The notes under the pieces: generated by a model
Told to the model about the DNA's origin: nothing
Seen by the model: the letters and a program-made list of their open reading frames with translations, nothing else
Databases searched by the model: none
Assembly: GCA_035299025.1 (NCBI GenBank)
Contig: DATGXK010000008.1
Location: forward strand, 1 to 64,000
From: Leadbetterella sp035299025
GTDB taxonomy: Bacteria; Bacteroidota; Bacteroidia; Cytophagales; Spirosomataceae
Length of the DNA: 64,000 nucleotides
Reading direction: 5' to 3'
In this document: in pieces, positions 52,944-61,595 of the stretch
Numbering within the stretch: the stretch's first letter is position 1
How the letters are laid out: every line of letters begins with the position of its first letter
Position numbers and translations under genes: made by a program

Positions 52944-54488
52944 TTATAGCCCTGATCCATCCGATTTTCCTCTTGCAATTGCAAATTCGCCGATTTTCTT
53001 TCCATGAACCAAGCCCATCTCACAGTCTATTCTGTAATGAATTAGACCGTAAACACGCGAGTCGGAAGCCTCCTTGGCGTAGGCCTCAAACTTGGCTGCA
53101 TTGGCAGGAAATATACTCCCTAACACTGTAGCTGCTGCTGAGGAGAATGTCGAATGACCTGATGTGTACGAAGGAAAGTTTGGTAAACCTACTGAAGTCT
53201 TCAGCCCGAACTGCTGAGGGCGAGGAGTGTAATAATAGAATTTAGCTTCCCAACAAGCAATGCCAGCATCCATAAGAGCCGTATTGACCAATGCCATAGT
53301 ACGGGCCATACGAACTTCGCTAAACTTGGCATTGTGACCTTGATTGGCAGCTTCTCTGTTCCAATGCCCTGGTGGTGTGTAGCTACCAGCTCCGTCTGCC
53401 CAGTAATTGGCTATTCGAGCCTGCTCTCTAGTTTGATTTTTATTGATTTTTTCAAGTTCTGCAAAGTCTTTGTTCCACTCGGCCGAACCTACCACGTAAG
53501 GCATTACAGGTCTAATCTGGGCGAGTGTGGCCTTGTCAAAATTCCAAGTGGCTACAGCACCATAATTTGGCAACATTGGAGGACGAATTGGTAACTCTTG
53601 GCTCAACCAAGGCTCTTTGATACCCCTTCCTTTGGCAGCTTCAATCATTCCGGCAGTAAGTGCTTGATTATTTGCGGCTCCCATACCATCTACTTTGGCT
53701 TTTGCCATAACTTTAGCGGCTACAGCTTTTCCAAGAGCATCTCCGGCTACCACATCGCTAGGCACATTTACCCCAGCCCAAACTCTGACATTCTTAGCTT
53801 CTGCCAATTTTGTATCTAAGTAAGGTACTTCGCCAGGAAACATGGCAATCAAGATAGTGTAAGACGCTCCAGCAACTACGGCATCCTCTGATGGATATGA
53901 GGCAAGGTCAGAAACCGGTAGTAAAGTCTTCACTGATGCGTCAATTTTTGATGGGGCTTTTCTGCCATATTTAGCTTTGTAAGACCACGCTGCCACCAAT
54001 GCATCATATTGTGCAACACCCAAATAAGCCAATGCTCGGGCAGTGTATGGGGGGTTGGCAAAAGGAAATTTAGGATCTGCCAAAGGATTAGCGGCGTCTG
54101 GAACCGGATATTTACCTTCGGCATTCGAAGCAGGCGGCACATTGTATTTTGCCGCAAGTTCTCTTGCTATTTCGTTCCATCTATAAACCGCACCCGCTCC
54201 CCAATAGGCGATGGCATCCTTGTTTGCAGGAGTAAGAGCAGGATAAATTTTAGTTTTCAAAGAATCTAATTCTTTAATATATGAAGGGTCGCTTGTAGGC
54301 TTGGGAGTTGCCACGGCCACTTCACTATTAGAGGTCAAAACGTATGTTTTCCAGTTGGCTGCGTTTGCATCCAAATCGGCAGGGATGTAGGCCTCTGGAG
54401 TTTCAATTTCCAAGCTCTTGTCGCAAGAGATACCGAAAACGGCAATCAGAGTTAGTAATAATAAAGTTTTTATATTGAAATTTTTCAT
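52944..54488 (-). CDS. Vanadium-dependent haloperoxidase-type PAP2 lipoprotein, second subfamily
   Basis: 514 residues with a lipoprotein signal (lipobox GISC). The pocket residues K416/R423 (K-x6-RP), S443-H445 (SGH) and R478, H484, D488 (SR-x5-H-x3-D) are intact. It differs from the other three copies: it is longer, has an Ala/Pro-rich N-terminal domain (about 30-250), and reads YWADGAGSYTPPGHWN where the others read NWWGDDPSET-type sequence. It therefore belongs to a separate branch of the family. It sits between two barrel genes (spacers 58 and 48 bp) in an apparent operon. Confidence 0.87.
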   Translation of the reverse strand: MKNFNIKTLLLLTLIAVFGISCDKSLEIETPEAYIPADLDANAANWKTYVLTSNSEVAVATPKPTSDPSYIKELDSLKTKIYPALTPANKDAIAYWGAGAVYRWNEIARELAAKYNVPPASNAEGKYPVPDAANPLADPKFPFANPPYTARALAYLGVAQYDALVAAWSYKAKYGRKAPSKIDASVKTLLPVSDLASYPSEDAVVAGASYTILIAMFPGEVPYLDTKLAEAKNVRVWAGVNVPSDVVAGDALGKAVAAKVMAKAKVDGMGAANNQALTAGMIEAAKGRGIKEPWLSQELPIRPPMLPNYGAVATWNFDKATLAQIRPVMPYVVGSAEWNKDFAELEKINKNQTREQARIANYWADGAGSYTPPGHWNREAANQGHNAKFSEVRMARTMALVNTALMDAGIACWEAKFYYYTPRPQQFGLKTSVGLPNFPSYTSGHSTFSSAAATVLGSIFPANAAKFEAYAKEASDSRVYGLIHYRIDCEMGLVHGKKIGEFAIARGKSDGSGL

Positions 54489-54546
54489 TTAAATCTGTAT
54501 TTAAAAAATCGACTATTTAGATAATATCAGAATACGTTGGTTCTGA

Positions 54547-55443
54547 TTATTTTTTAAGTATTAAGTTATTGAACTGGCACAAAATCCCTATGGAATAACT
54601 CAAACTCTTTCCCATGTTTAGACCATTTGTAACATAGGCTACTCTGGCATTTCCCCCAATATTTTTAGGCTGAAACTTACCATACCATCCTATCGAAGTT
54701 GACTGCATGTTATTGGTCAAAAAAGGCATGTCGTTTCTACGAATATTATCTCCTCCTACACATGTAAATCTTTCTACAAAAACCTCCGTAACAATCGCCT
54801 TTTTGCTGTAACCCAAGGCTGCACGTGCATCGGTGGCATTCGGAACAGCCACAATATCTGTATTGTACACCTTGTCATAGGCCTGATATCCATCCTTGTC
54901 AATTTTCACATTACTCCTGAAAATATAACTAGCATGACCAGTAAAATACGCTCCTGATTTATGATAATAGCTACCTATAAAACGACCAGTAGCAGTTTTG
55001 GCTTGCAAACCGATTGACATTGGAAGAAACTCAGCGACATAGTTTCCAACTGGCAATGAGGCACCTACAGCACCATGAATTGCCAAGCCTTCCTTTTCAA
55101 CCAATTTATATTTTGCCCAAGCCGAAAAATCTTGAATACCTTTCTGACCCATCAAATTGCCAGCACTGGTTTTGGTGGCTACATAGGGTAAAGCTACTAT
55201 GATATTGAATCTATCGGAAACACCCACCGCCAACATCGGCATCACATTTTGAGTAGTATGCTTTCCCATATTAAGGTTTTCACGAAGCAGAGTATTCTCC
55301 CAATATTCTTTCCATGAACTACTACCATAAGACACCGCCAAACAAGCCGTATTTTTAGGCATATAAATGGCATCATGAGGCATCTGGGCCCGAGCAGAAA
55401 GTGATAAAACAAATAAAACTACAGCAGTAAAGATTCTTTTCAT
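54547..55443 (-). CDS. Predicted outer-membrane protein of the haloperoxidase cluster
   Basis: 298 residues with a signal peptide ending ARAQ. Strand-like repeats (RFNIIVALPYVATK, GLAIHGAVGASLPVG, AYFTGHASYIFRS) and the many aromatic residues suggest a 12-14-strand barrel, though the last residues (NNLILKK) lack the usual terminal Phe. No family is recognised. It is 58 bp upstream of the 514-residue haloperoxidase-type gene and probably cotranscribed with it. Confidence 0.75.
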   Translation of the reverse strand: MKRIFTAVVLFVLSLSARAQMPHDAIYMPKNTACLAVSYGSSSWKEYWENTLLRENLNMGKHTTQNVMPMLAVGVSDRFNIIVALPYVATKTSAGNLMGQKGIQDFSAWAKYKLVEKEGLAIHGAVGASLPVGNYVAEFLPMSIGLQAKTATGRFIGSYYHKSGAYFTGHASYIFRSNVKIDKDGYQAYDKVYNTDIVAVPNATDARAALGYSKKAIVTEVFVERFTCVGGDNIRRNDMPFLTNNMQSTSIGWYGKFQPKNIGGNARVAYVTNGLNMGKSLSYSIGILCQFNNLILKK

Positions 55444-55578
55444 AATTTACTAAAAAGGTACACAATTATTGATAATGCATTAAACTTAGAAACTTTTGCA
55501 ATATTACAGCAAAAAATGAAATATTCAAAAAATTGGAAAAATATATTAAAGTACGATTGAAATACGACTAATAATAGA

Positions 55579-55731
55579 TTAAAATTCCGATATTCTGGAT
55601 TTTTGACACTTACTCGTTTCTGAATTAAACAATTCCCTCCTGTACCAAAAACTCCTAAAATGCCTTAAACAGCTCCAAAGAAAAAAAACCGCCATAAGCA
55701 CCCCGAGCCAAATCGAAAGATCGATTTCCAT
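55579..55731 (-). CDS. Possible small membrane protein (50 residues)
   Basis: An ATG at 55731, 16 bp after the stop of the haloperoxidase-type gene at 55748, opens a 50-residue frame. It begins MEIDLSIWLGVLMAVFFLWS and ends with a basic, Ser-rich tail. The first 22 residues would span a membrane. The position and the hydrophobic-then-basic layout are gene-like, but it is short and has no recognised relatives. The rest of the 304-bp gap 55444-55747 holds nothing clear. Confidence 0.3.
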   Translation of the reverse strand: MEIDLSIWLGVLMAVFFLWSCLRHFRSFWYRRELFNSETSKCQKSRISEF

Positions 55732-55747
55732 CAAACATGTGTCCTTT

Positions 55748-57106
55748 TTATTTTTCCCAAATCAAGGAATTAATATTCCGACCTATTCTAACACCTTCTG
55801 ACAAGCCAACTTGGTTATCCTGATCGGTATGAATACCCCCATAGAGACGAGAAATACCGCACTCAATGGCCGTATCTGATATTTTCACAAAATGTCTGCT
55901 TTTATAATCTACCTTCCGGAGTTCATCTCGTTTTCTTCCTTGGTGCGATGTATCTATAAAAGTGAGTTTATCTCCAAAGATATTTACCAACACCTCAGCC
56001 GCAGCCGAAGCTTGCGTAGAATGCCCCGACGGAAAAGCAGGAAATGGCGGCTCGGGCCAGTATTGCACAAACTCAGGATCTATAACTTTTCTGATATAAT
56101 TATACGGCCGCTCAGAATGATATTTGTACTTACACCGCCAGCAGTTGATAAAAGCATCAGCACAGGCCATACCCACACGTGCAAATGACATAGCCGCTGT
56201 AACCAAATCGCTATTTTTTTGACTGTTTACTATTATGGCCAAATTATATGAATGCCCAGGAGGAGCCACCGTAAAAGCTGGATCATCTCCCCACCAATTG
56301 GCAATCTCCTTTTGTTCCTGTGTTAGCTTTTTTTGAATATCATATACCATTTTGAACTGCTTATAATACTCAGACGCCGTGTCTTTAGAAAAAGGTATAA
56401 TTTCGGGAATGGGCAAGTCGGCATTGGCCTTTAAAAATTGCCTATTCCTACCCCAATATGGATGCAGCGGCAGCAAAATATGCGACTGACCATTGAGCGG
56501 TGGACTCCACAGATGAAGACCTGTTGGAAATTTATAGTTTGGGTCAAAATTCATAAAATTCATCTCATGTCCGCCATCTCGAAACGACCATTGAAAGATT
56601 TCATTGGCTATCTTGACACCGTACGCAATAGAACGCCGAATGACCGCTGAATCTTTAACCACTACATACCTAGCATTCAGAGTAGCACTTTCAAGCGAGT
56701 CTACATTTTTAACCATAAAATTGCCATTAGGTTGCTTTAAAGGCTGCCAGATTTGCTTTACAAGATTTGCCTGACTTGCATTAAGCACCGTTTCCCAATC
56801 ATAAACCAAACCAACCTCAGGTTTCGACAAATCACCCAACCCATTTAGCTGCGAAGCTATGGACTTGTATTTCTTACTACCATGAACCACCGATTCGTAC
56901 ATGGCCAACCCCATATAACCCAAAGACCTCGAAATAAAAGTCGGAGACTTATTGGACTGAATGTTTACAAAATCTAGGGTAACTTTTGCCCATTTCAGAG
57001 CTAGCTCATTAGAAGATCTACCCTTCATAGACTTTTGACCCGAACAGAGGAAAAACGAAAAACTAAAAACCAAGCACAACAACCGAGAAATATAAAATTG
57101 ACCCAT
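55748..57106 (-). CDS. Vanadium-dependent haloperoxidase-type PAP2 protein, exported
   Basis: 452 residues with a signal peptide (hydrophobic 8-22, ending CSGQ). Pocket residues: K326, R333 (K-x6-RP), S360-H362 (SGH), R420, H426, D430 (SR-x5-H-x3-D). It is the closest match in layout to the copy at 50347; both share FPAF-SGHSTQAS and TAIECGISRLYGGIH. It opens the 50347-57106 cluster on the minus strand. Halogenating or phosphatase activity is inferred from the family. Confidence 0.87.
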   Translation of the reverse strand: MGQFYISRLLCLVFSFSFFLCSGQKSMKGRSSNELALKWAKVTLDFVNIQSNKSPTFISRSLGYMGLAMYESVVHGSKKYKSIASQLNGLGDLSKPEVGLVYDWETVLNASQANLVKQIWQPLKQPNGNFMVKNVDSLESATLNARYVVVKDSAVIRRSIAYGVKIANEIFQWSFRDGGHEMNFMNFDPNYKFPTGLHLWSPPLNGQSHILLPLHPYWGRNRQFLKANADLPIPEIIPFSKDTASEYYKQFKMVYDIQKKLTQEQKEIANWWGDDPAFTVAPPGHSYNLAIIVNSQKNSDLVTAAMSFARVGMACADAFINCWRCKYKYHSERPYNYIRKVIDPEFVQYWPEPPFPAFPSGHSTQASAAAEVLVNIFGDKLTFIDTSHQGRKRDELRKVDYKSRHFVKISDTAIECGISRLYGGIHTDQDNQVGLSEGVRIGRNINSLIWEK

Positions 57107-57415
57107 TCCAAAATATGTATTTCTTTAGAACACAAACAACCTATTCCTTCAACTCGGACCCAGACAACTACAATAGTAAAAAGCACAGCTCACAGATAGA
57201 AAGCAAAAAAAAATATTTGAGTACATCAAAGACATAAACCAATATAATAACATTAACCTATATAACCAAGTACTATGAACAATGATATACTTACAAACAG
57301 AAAGACTAATCTTTGGACAGTCATAATTTTGCATGTAAATTGGTTCATTATTTCATATCAAAGTTATATATGAAAAATGTTTTTCCAAAAATATGGAAAT
57401 TAATATTTAAAAAAG
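57107..57415. other. 309-bp divergent spacer without a supported gene
   Basis: A+T-rich spacer between the divergent haloperoxidase and XRE genes. It holds one -7 box for the XRE gene (57326-57333). A 61-codon minus-strand frame at 57149-57334 is Cys/Tyr-rich and does not look like a real gene. Confidence 0.6.
57326..57333 (+). promoter_or_regulatory. Possible -7 box of the XRE regulator gene
   Basis: TAATTTTG, an exact TAnnTTTG match about 82 bp upstream of the ATG at 57416. No -33 element at the right distance. Confidence 0.3.
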
Positions 57416-57892
57416 ATGACAAAAAGTTACTTTGCCAAAAATTTAAAAAATCTAAGAAAATACAACAAAATCACACTAGAAGACCTTTCTGAGGCACTAA
57501 ATATTAGTAAAAGTGCCATTTCAGATTATGAAAATGAAAAATTTTCCCCGTCACTTAGCGTCTGCCGAAAGATTGCAGATTACTTCCAAATCGGAATTGA
57601 CAATTTAGAATATTCCGAAATATTGGAAAAAAACGAAAACAATAAACTTACCCTTAAGGACGCTTCTTCCATGCCTAAACTAGTTTTAGAGGCTAAAGAG
57701 TATGCAGAAGTGTTAGAAAAACAAAAGAATGAATTGATGTTGGAGTTGCGTCTTCAGAAACAAAAAGTAGAGTCGCAAAACCTTCAATTGAGACTACAAG
57801 AACAGCTGAAAGCAAGTAAACTTTCAGAAATAGAACTCCTTAAAAACCAAATAATCCTACTCCAGGAAAAAATTACGCTTATCCAGAAATAA
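57416..57892 (+). CDS. XRE-family regulator with a C-terminal coiled coil
   Basis: 158 residues. An N-terminal helix-turn-helix of the Cro/CI (XRE) type (about 9-64, with LEDLSEALNISKSAISDYEN and YFQIGIDNLEYSE) binds DNA. The last 75 residues are a long charged coiled coil (EYAEVLEKQKNELMLELRLQ and repeated LQ pairs). There is no ligand domain; oligomerisation through the coil is likely. Its stop is 2 bp from the stop of the convergent coiled-coil gene at 57895. Confidence 0.88.
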   Translation: MTKSYFAKNLKNLRKYNKITLEDLSEALNISKSAISDYENEKFSPSLSVCRKIADYFQIGIDNLEYSEILEKNENNKLTLKDASSMPKLVLEAKEYAEVLEKQKNELMLELRLQKQKVESQNLQLRLQEQLKASKLSEIELLKNQIILLQEKITLIQK

Positions 57893-57894
57893 AC

Positions 57895-58302
57895 TTATTC
57901 CCCTATCGGATTTTCAAAGCCCTTTGATATTTCAATTTGAGCGTTTTCAAAGAAGGTATTGATTTCATCCGAAATTTCCTCTTTAGGCCGTTTAGTGAGC
58001 AAAGTCAAGATTTCAACCTGAGCATATAGAAATGTCTTAAGATACGCCTGATTTTTCACAATTTTTGATTGGTTGTGTATAATGGAGCCTTGATTTTGAA
58101 TAATAATGCCCAAATTCTGAATGATGGTGTTCTGATTGGCCACTACCAAATCATGATTTTCAGCCACTTGATTTTGATTTTGCAAAAGAAAATCATAATT
58201 CTCCACTATACTGGTCATGTGAGTAATTACCGACGACAGCTTACTATCTATTTCACCAACCTGACCAGCTACTGTTTCAATTAAATCATTTGACTTTGCC
58301 AT
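57895..58302 (-). CDS. Coiled-coil protein with an Asn-register heptad repeat
   Basis: 135 residues, no signal peptide or membrane segment. Residues from about 41 to 84 are six successive seven-residue units with Asn in the same place (QNQVAEN, HDLVVAN, QNTIIQN, LGIIIQN, QGSIIHN, QSKIVKN) and mostly aliphatic core positions. Polar Asn layers in a coiled-coil core set register and oligomer state, for example in trimeric coils. A helical acidic tail follows. No family is recognised. Gene order, tail-to-tail with the XRE regulator and head-to-head with the TSUP permease, gives no function. Confidence 0.7.
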   Translation of the reverse strand: MAKSNDLIETVAGQVGEIDSKLSSVITHMTSIVENYDFLLQNQNQVAENHDLVVANQNTIIQNLGIIIQNQGSIIHNQSKIVKNQAYLKTFLYAQVEILTLLTKRPKEEISDEINTFFENAQIEISKGFENPIGE

Positions 58303-58346
58303 AAATCCGTTTCAGTTTTTTCAAAAATTCCCAATATTCAGAAATC

Positions 58347-58354
58347 CAAAGTTA
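58347..58354 (-). promoter_or_regulatory. Possible -7 box of the Asn-heptad protein gene
   Basis: On the minus strand this reads TAACTTTG, an exact TAnnTTTG match 45 bp upstream of the ATG at 58302. No clear -33 element. Confidence 0.35.
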
Positions 58355-58412
58355 TTTCTTTGCGAAAATAACATATTTATATCAGAAATTTCCAAAACTC
58401 TGTAATACCGAA

Positions 58413-58435
58413 TATCTTTGAGACTCGGTCTCAAA
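58413..58435 (+). promoter_or_regulatory. -7 box overlapped by a palindromic operator candidate (TSUP gene)
   Basis: TATCTTTG (58413-58420) is an exact -7 box. TTTGAGAC (58417-58424), TCG, GTCTCAAA (58428-58435) is a perfect 8-bp-arm palindrome overlapping its end and the expected start of transcription. A repressor bound there would block the promoter. Confidence 0.5.
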
Positions 58436-58452
58436 TTTCAACCAGTGTACAA

Positions 58453-59421
58453 TTGAAAAAACTACCCAAACTATACATCGCGTTCTATTTAATTGTAATA
58501 TCGACCTGGCTATATTACGTATCAGAGAATCAATTGTTCTTCTATATTGAAAAACACTTTTGGGCTGTTGTAACTATGATTTTTGGTTCATTCATAGCTG
58601 GATCTAGCCCAGAGGGTAGTGCGGCAGTTGCCTATCCTGTATTTACTTTATTATTAGACATAAAACCTGCCGTAGCTCGTAACTTCGCCTTTGCAATTCA
58701 AAGCGTCGGAATGACCTCCGCTTCGCTTCTCATTTTGGGTCTTAAAATAAAAGTAGACTGGAACTACATAAAATACGTTACGTTTGGTGGGATTTTCGGG
58801 CTAATTTTCGGTACATATTATATAGTGCCGCTCATTTCGCCTCCCATGGCCAAGCTCTTCTTTGTATCCCTTTGGCTGAGTTTTGGTATAGTTCTTTGGA
58901 GAGAAAACTCTAAACCGAACCGGGTAGTTTTTGACTTGATTGAGAATTTTCAGAAATCCGATACCGTCAGACTTATAATTTTCGGATTTATTGGTGGCAT
59001 CATTTCATCTATTTTTGGGACTGGTATCAATATCTTCACGTTCTGTTTAATGACCATCTACTACGGCATAAATGAAAAAGTGGCAGTTCCGTCGTCTATA
59101 ATCATTATGAGCATCGAAACCGTCCTGGGCTTTTTTGTACATGCCGGTGTGATAAACGATTTTCAGACAGAGGCTTTTGAAATGTGGATTGCTTGCATAC
59201 CTTTCGTGATCATTTTTGCACCACTTGGCTCCTTTGTAGTTTCTAAATTACCGCGAACAGCAATCGCCAACTTCCTCAATATCATACTCATAGTTCAGTT
59301 TATTGGTGCCATTTGGGTTATCAAACCCAATCCATTTCAGATACTTATTTGTAGTATTACTTTGGTGAGTGGACTAATTTTGTTCTTTTTTCTGTCAAGA
59401 AATCCTAGAATCATTCAGTGA
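58453..59421 (+). CDS. TSUP-family permease (TauE/SafE, sulfite/anion exporter type)
   Basis: 322 residues with about 8-9 membrane segments in two repeats. The typical short helical motifs are seen as GSFIAGSSPEGSAAVAYPVFTL-like (first half) and GFIGGIISSIFGTGINIF (second half). The family moves sulfite, sulfonates or other small sulfur anions, often outward; the cargo here is not known. The start is a TTG at 58453. Its end overlaps the convergent yidD by 7 bp. Confidence 0.85.
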   Translation: MKKLPKLYIAFYLIVISTWLYYVSENQLFFYIEKHFWAVVTMIFGSFIAGSSPEGSAAVAYPVFTLLLDIKPAVARNFAFAIQSVGMTSASLLILGLKIKVDWNYIKYVTFGGIFGLIFGTYYIVPLISPPMAKLFFVSLWLSFGIVLWRENSKPNRVVFDLIENFQKSDTVRLIIFGFIGGIISSIFGTGINIFTFCLMTIYYGINEKVAVPSSIIIMSIETVLGFFVHAGVINDFQTEAFEMWIACIPFVIIFAPLGSFVVSKLPRTAIANFLNIILIVQFIGAIWVIKPNPFQILICSITLVSGLILFFFLSRNPRIIQ

Positions 59422-59660
59422 TTGTGTTTGCGTTTTATGGGGTCCCAACCGTGCCCACCCCATGGATGGCACCTTGCGATACGCCTCAGACCTAACCAAA
59501 ATCCTCTGAAGAAACCCCATTCTTTTATACTGTCTATCATATATTGTGAGCAGGTGGGCTGATAGCGGCACGAATCTGGAAAGTAAGGCGAAATGCCAAT
59601 TTGATATATTCTGACAATCAGAATAAGAAATCCGCCAACAATCTTGTTGAATACCTTCAT
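59415..59660 (-). CDS. yidD: Membrane protein insertion efficiency factor
   Basis: 81 residues. The YidD core is clear: YQIGISPYFPDSCRYQPTCS, with its conserved Cys pair, then WGFFRGFWLGLRRIARCHPW and GGHGWDP. An N-terminal amphipathic/hydrophobic helix binds the membrane. It assists YidC-dependent membrane-protein insertion. It usually lies beside rpmH, rnpA and yidC; here it stands apart from them. Confidence 0.95.
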   Translation of the reverse strand: MKVFNKIVGGFLILIVRIYQIGISPYFPDSCRYQPTCSQYMIDSIKEWGFFRGFWLGLRRIARCHPWGGHGWDPIKRKHNH

Positions 59661-59740
59661 TTTATTTCCTTTTTTACTACAAACCCTCTAAAAATACTTT
59701 GTAATAGCGAATATCCAAAATGTTCGTAAGACCATTTCAA

Positions 59741-59768
59741 AAAAAAAACAGGCCCAAGGCCTGTCTTT
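59741..59768 (-). terminator. Intrinsic terminator of fadD
   Basis: ACAGGCC (59748-59754), CAA, GGCCTGT (59758-59764). On the minus strand it is followed by a 10-T run. Confidence 0.85.
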
Positions 59769-59794
59769 TGAACAATATTATAATTTCTTCGGTT

Positions 59795-61486
59795 CTACTT
59801 AACATCTCGAAGCTCCCTTCTCAATATCTTACCAACATTGGTCTTGGGCAAATCAGCCCTAAATTCGACATGTTTAGGACATTTGTAGCCTGTGAGGTTT
59901 TCTTTACAAAACTCACGAACAGCCTCCTCTGTAAGGTTTTCATCCTTTTTCACGATAAACACCTTCACCGCCTCGGTAGATTTATCGTCAGGAACACCAA
60001 TACAAGCTACTTCCAAAACACCTGGGCATTGCGAAACCACCTCTTCTATCTCATTCGGAAAAACATTAAATCCTGACACCAAAATCATATCCTTTTTCCT
60101 ATCTACAATCTTGAAGAAACCGTCTTCCTGCATTAAGCCTATATCGCCAGTCTTAAAAAATGGCCTACCTTTGTCATCGCTAATAAACACATTGGCAGTT
60201 TCTTCTGCTCTTAAATAATAGCCAGACATCACTTGTGGGCCATGGGCACATATTTCGCCTACTTCACCTACCGCACCCCAAGTGCCATCTTCTTTTAATA
60301 TTCGCATATCTGTGGAAGGAAACGGCAGGCCTATAGTACCTATTTGCTGCGTACCATCCACCGGATTACAAGACAAAACTGGTGCTGTTTCAGACAAACC
60401 ATAACCTTCAGTCACCCTACAACCCGTGGCTTTTTCCCAAGCATCAGCTACTGTTTTTTGTAAGGCCATTCCACCGGAAATAGTAATCTTGAGATTGCTA
60501 AAATCCAATGCTAAAAACTCAGGGTTGTTTAAAAGTGAATTGAAAAGGGTATTTAAGCCAGGAAAAACAAATAATTTGTGTTTCTTCAAATCTTTCAAAA
60601 GTGCTTTTTGGTCTCTTGGATTTGGAATCATTATATTATGAAAGCCCAACTTAAAAGTTGAGAAAGCGTTGACCGTCAAAGCAAAGATATGATAAAACGG
60701 CAAGGCTCCCAGAATTGTCCTTGGGCATTCAAAATGCATCATTGGGCCAAACCACGCAGCAATTCCTTCTGTATTGGCAACCATATTTCTGTGGCTAAGC
60801 ACCGCACCTTTGGATACTCCAGTGGTGCCACCTGTGTATTGAATAAACGCTGTATCGCTACTTTTTACACTGGGTCTACTATAGCTTGCGGCCGCTCCCT
60901 TTGCCAAGGCCTCGCCAAATTTCACAATTTCAGAAATACTGTAATCAGGCACCATTTTCTTTACACTCTTAACCACGAAGTTCACGATTTGCTTTTTAGG
61001 AAAGCCCAACAAATCTCCCAACTCAGTTACGATAACATGCTTTATTTGAGTCTCCTCTATTACTTTCTCAAGATTAAAAGCAAAATTGGCCACGATAACG
61101 ATGGCCTTCGCACCAGAATCGGTAAACTGATGTTTCATTTCGCGAGGTGTATACAGCGGATTGGTATTTACGACCACCAAACCCGCTCTCAAAGCTCCAT
61201 AAAGTGCTATAGGGTACTGAGAACAATTGGGCATCTGAATGGCAATCTTGTCTCCTTGTTTCAGCCCGATGCTCTGTAAATAGGCCGCAAAATCTCTCGA
61301 CATTTTATCTACCTGGGCATAACTTATGGTTTTATCCATAAAAGAATACGCCGGTTGGTCAGAAAACTTTTTAAATCCCTCCTCCATCAATTCTACCAAA
61401 GATGGGTAAGCGTCGGGATTGAGTTCTGCTGAAATTCCTTTGGGATATTTGCTAATCCAAGGAAAAGTATTTTCGACGACTGACAT
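59795..61486 (-). CDS. fadD: Long-chain acyl-CoA synthetase
   Basis: 563 residues. Activates long-chain fatty acids with ATP and CoA at the inner membrane. Signatures: IQYTGGTTGVSKGAVL (the FadD ATP loop), GYGLSETAPVLS, KTGDIG, the linker DRKKDMILVSGFNVFPNEIEE, and the catalytic Lys near the C-terminus (LPKTNVGKILRRELR). The gene stands alone between a promoter at 61534-61564 and a strong terminator. Confidence 0.94.
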   Translation of the reverse strand: MSVVENTFPWISKYPKGISAELNPDAYPSLVELMEEGFKKFSDQPAYSFMDKTISYAQVDKMSRDFAAYLQSIGLKQGDKIAIQMPNCSQYPIALYGALRAGLVVVNTNPLYTPREMKHQFTDSGAKAIVIVANFAFNLEKVIEETQIKHVIVTELGDLLGFPKKQIVNFVVKSVKKMVPDYSISEIVKFGEALAKGAAASYSRPSVKSSDTAFIQYTGGTTGVSKGAVLSHRNMVANTEGIAAWFGPMMHFECPRTILGALPFYHIFALTVNAFSTFKLGFHNIMIPNPRDQKALLKDLKKHKLFVFPGLNTLFNSLLNNPEFLALDFSNLKITISGGMALQKTVADAWEKATGCRVTEGYGLSETAPVLSCNPVDGTQQIGTIGLPFPSTDMRILKEDGTWGAVGEVGEICAHGPQVMSGYYLRAEETANVFISDDKGRPFFKTGDIGLMQEDGFFKIVDRKKDMILVSGFNVFPNEIEEVVSQCPGVLEVACIGVPDDKSTEAVKVFIVKKDENLTEEAVREFCKENLTGYKCPKHVEFRADLPKTNVGKILRRELRDVK

Positions 61487-61533
61487 TTTTATTTAATTTT
61501 TAGGTTGGTTCTTAAATATGAAAAAGTGTTTTA

Positions 61534-61564
61534 CAAATATAACGACATGCAAATGCGATACCAA
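61534..61564 (-). promoter_or_regulatory. Probable sigma-A promoter of fadD (TTGG / TATATTTG)
   Basis: On the minus strand TATATTTG (61541-61534) is an exact -7 box and TTGG (61564-61561) lies 19 bp upstream, matching the Bacteroidota -33/-7 spacing. Confidence 0.5.
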
Positions 61565-61595
61565 TAATAACCAATTTATTATTTAAAAAATACAA

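Noticed and set aside
54526..54547. ATCAGAA/TTCTGAT stem-loop as a terminator
   Set aside because: The T run is on the plus strand while the genes are on the minus strand, and it overlaps a stop codon.
57149..57334. 61-codon minus-strand ORF upstream of the haloperoxidase gene at 55748
   Set aside because: Composition is Cys/Tyr-rich and erratic, and it occupies the promoter spacer.
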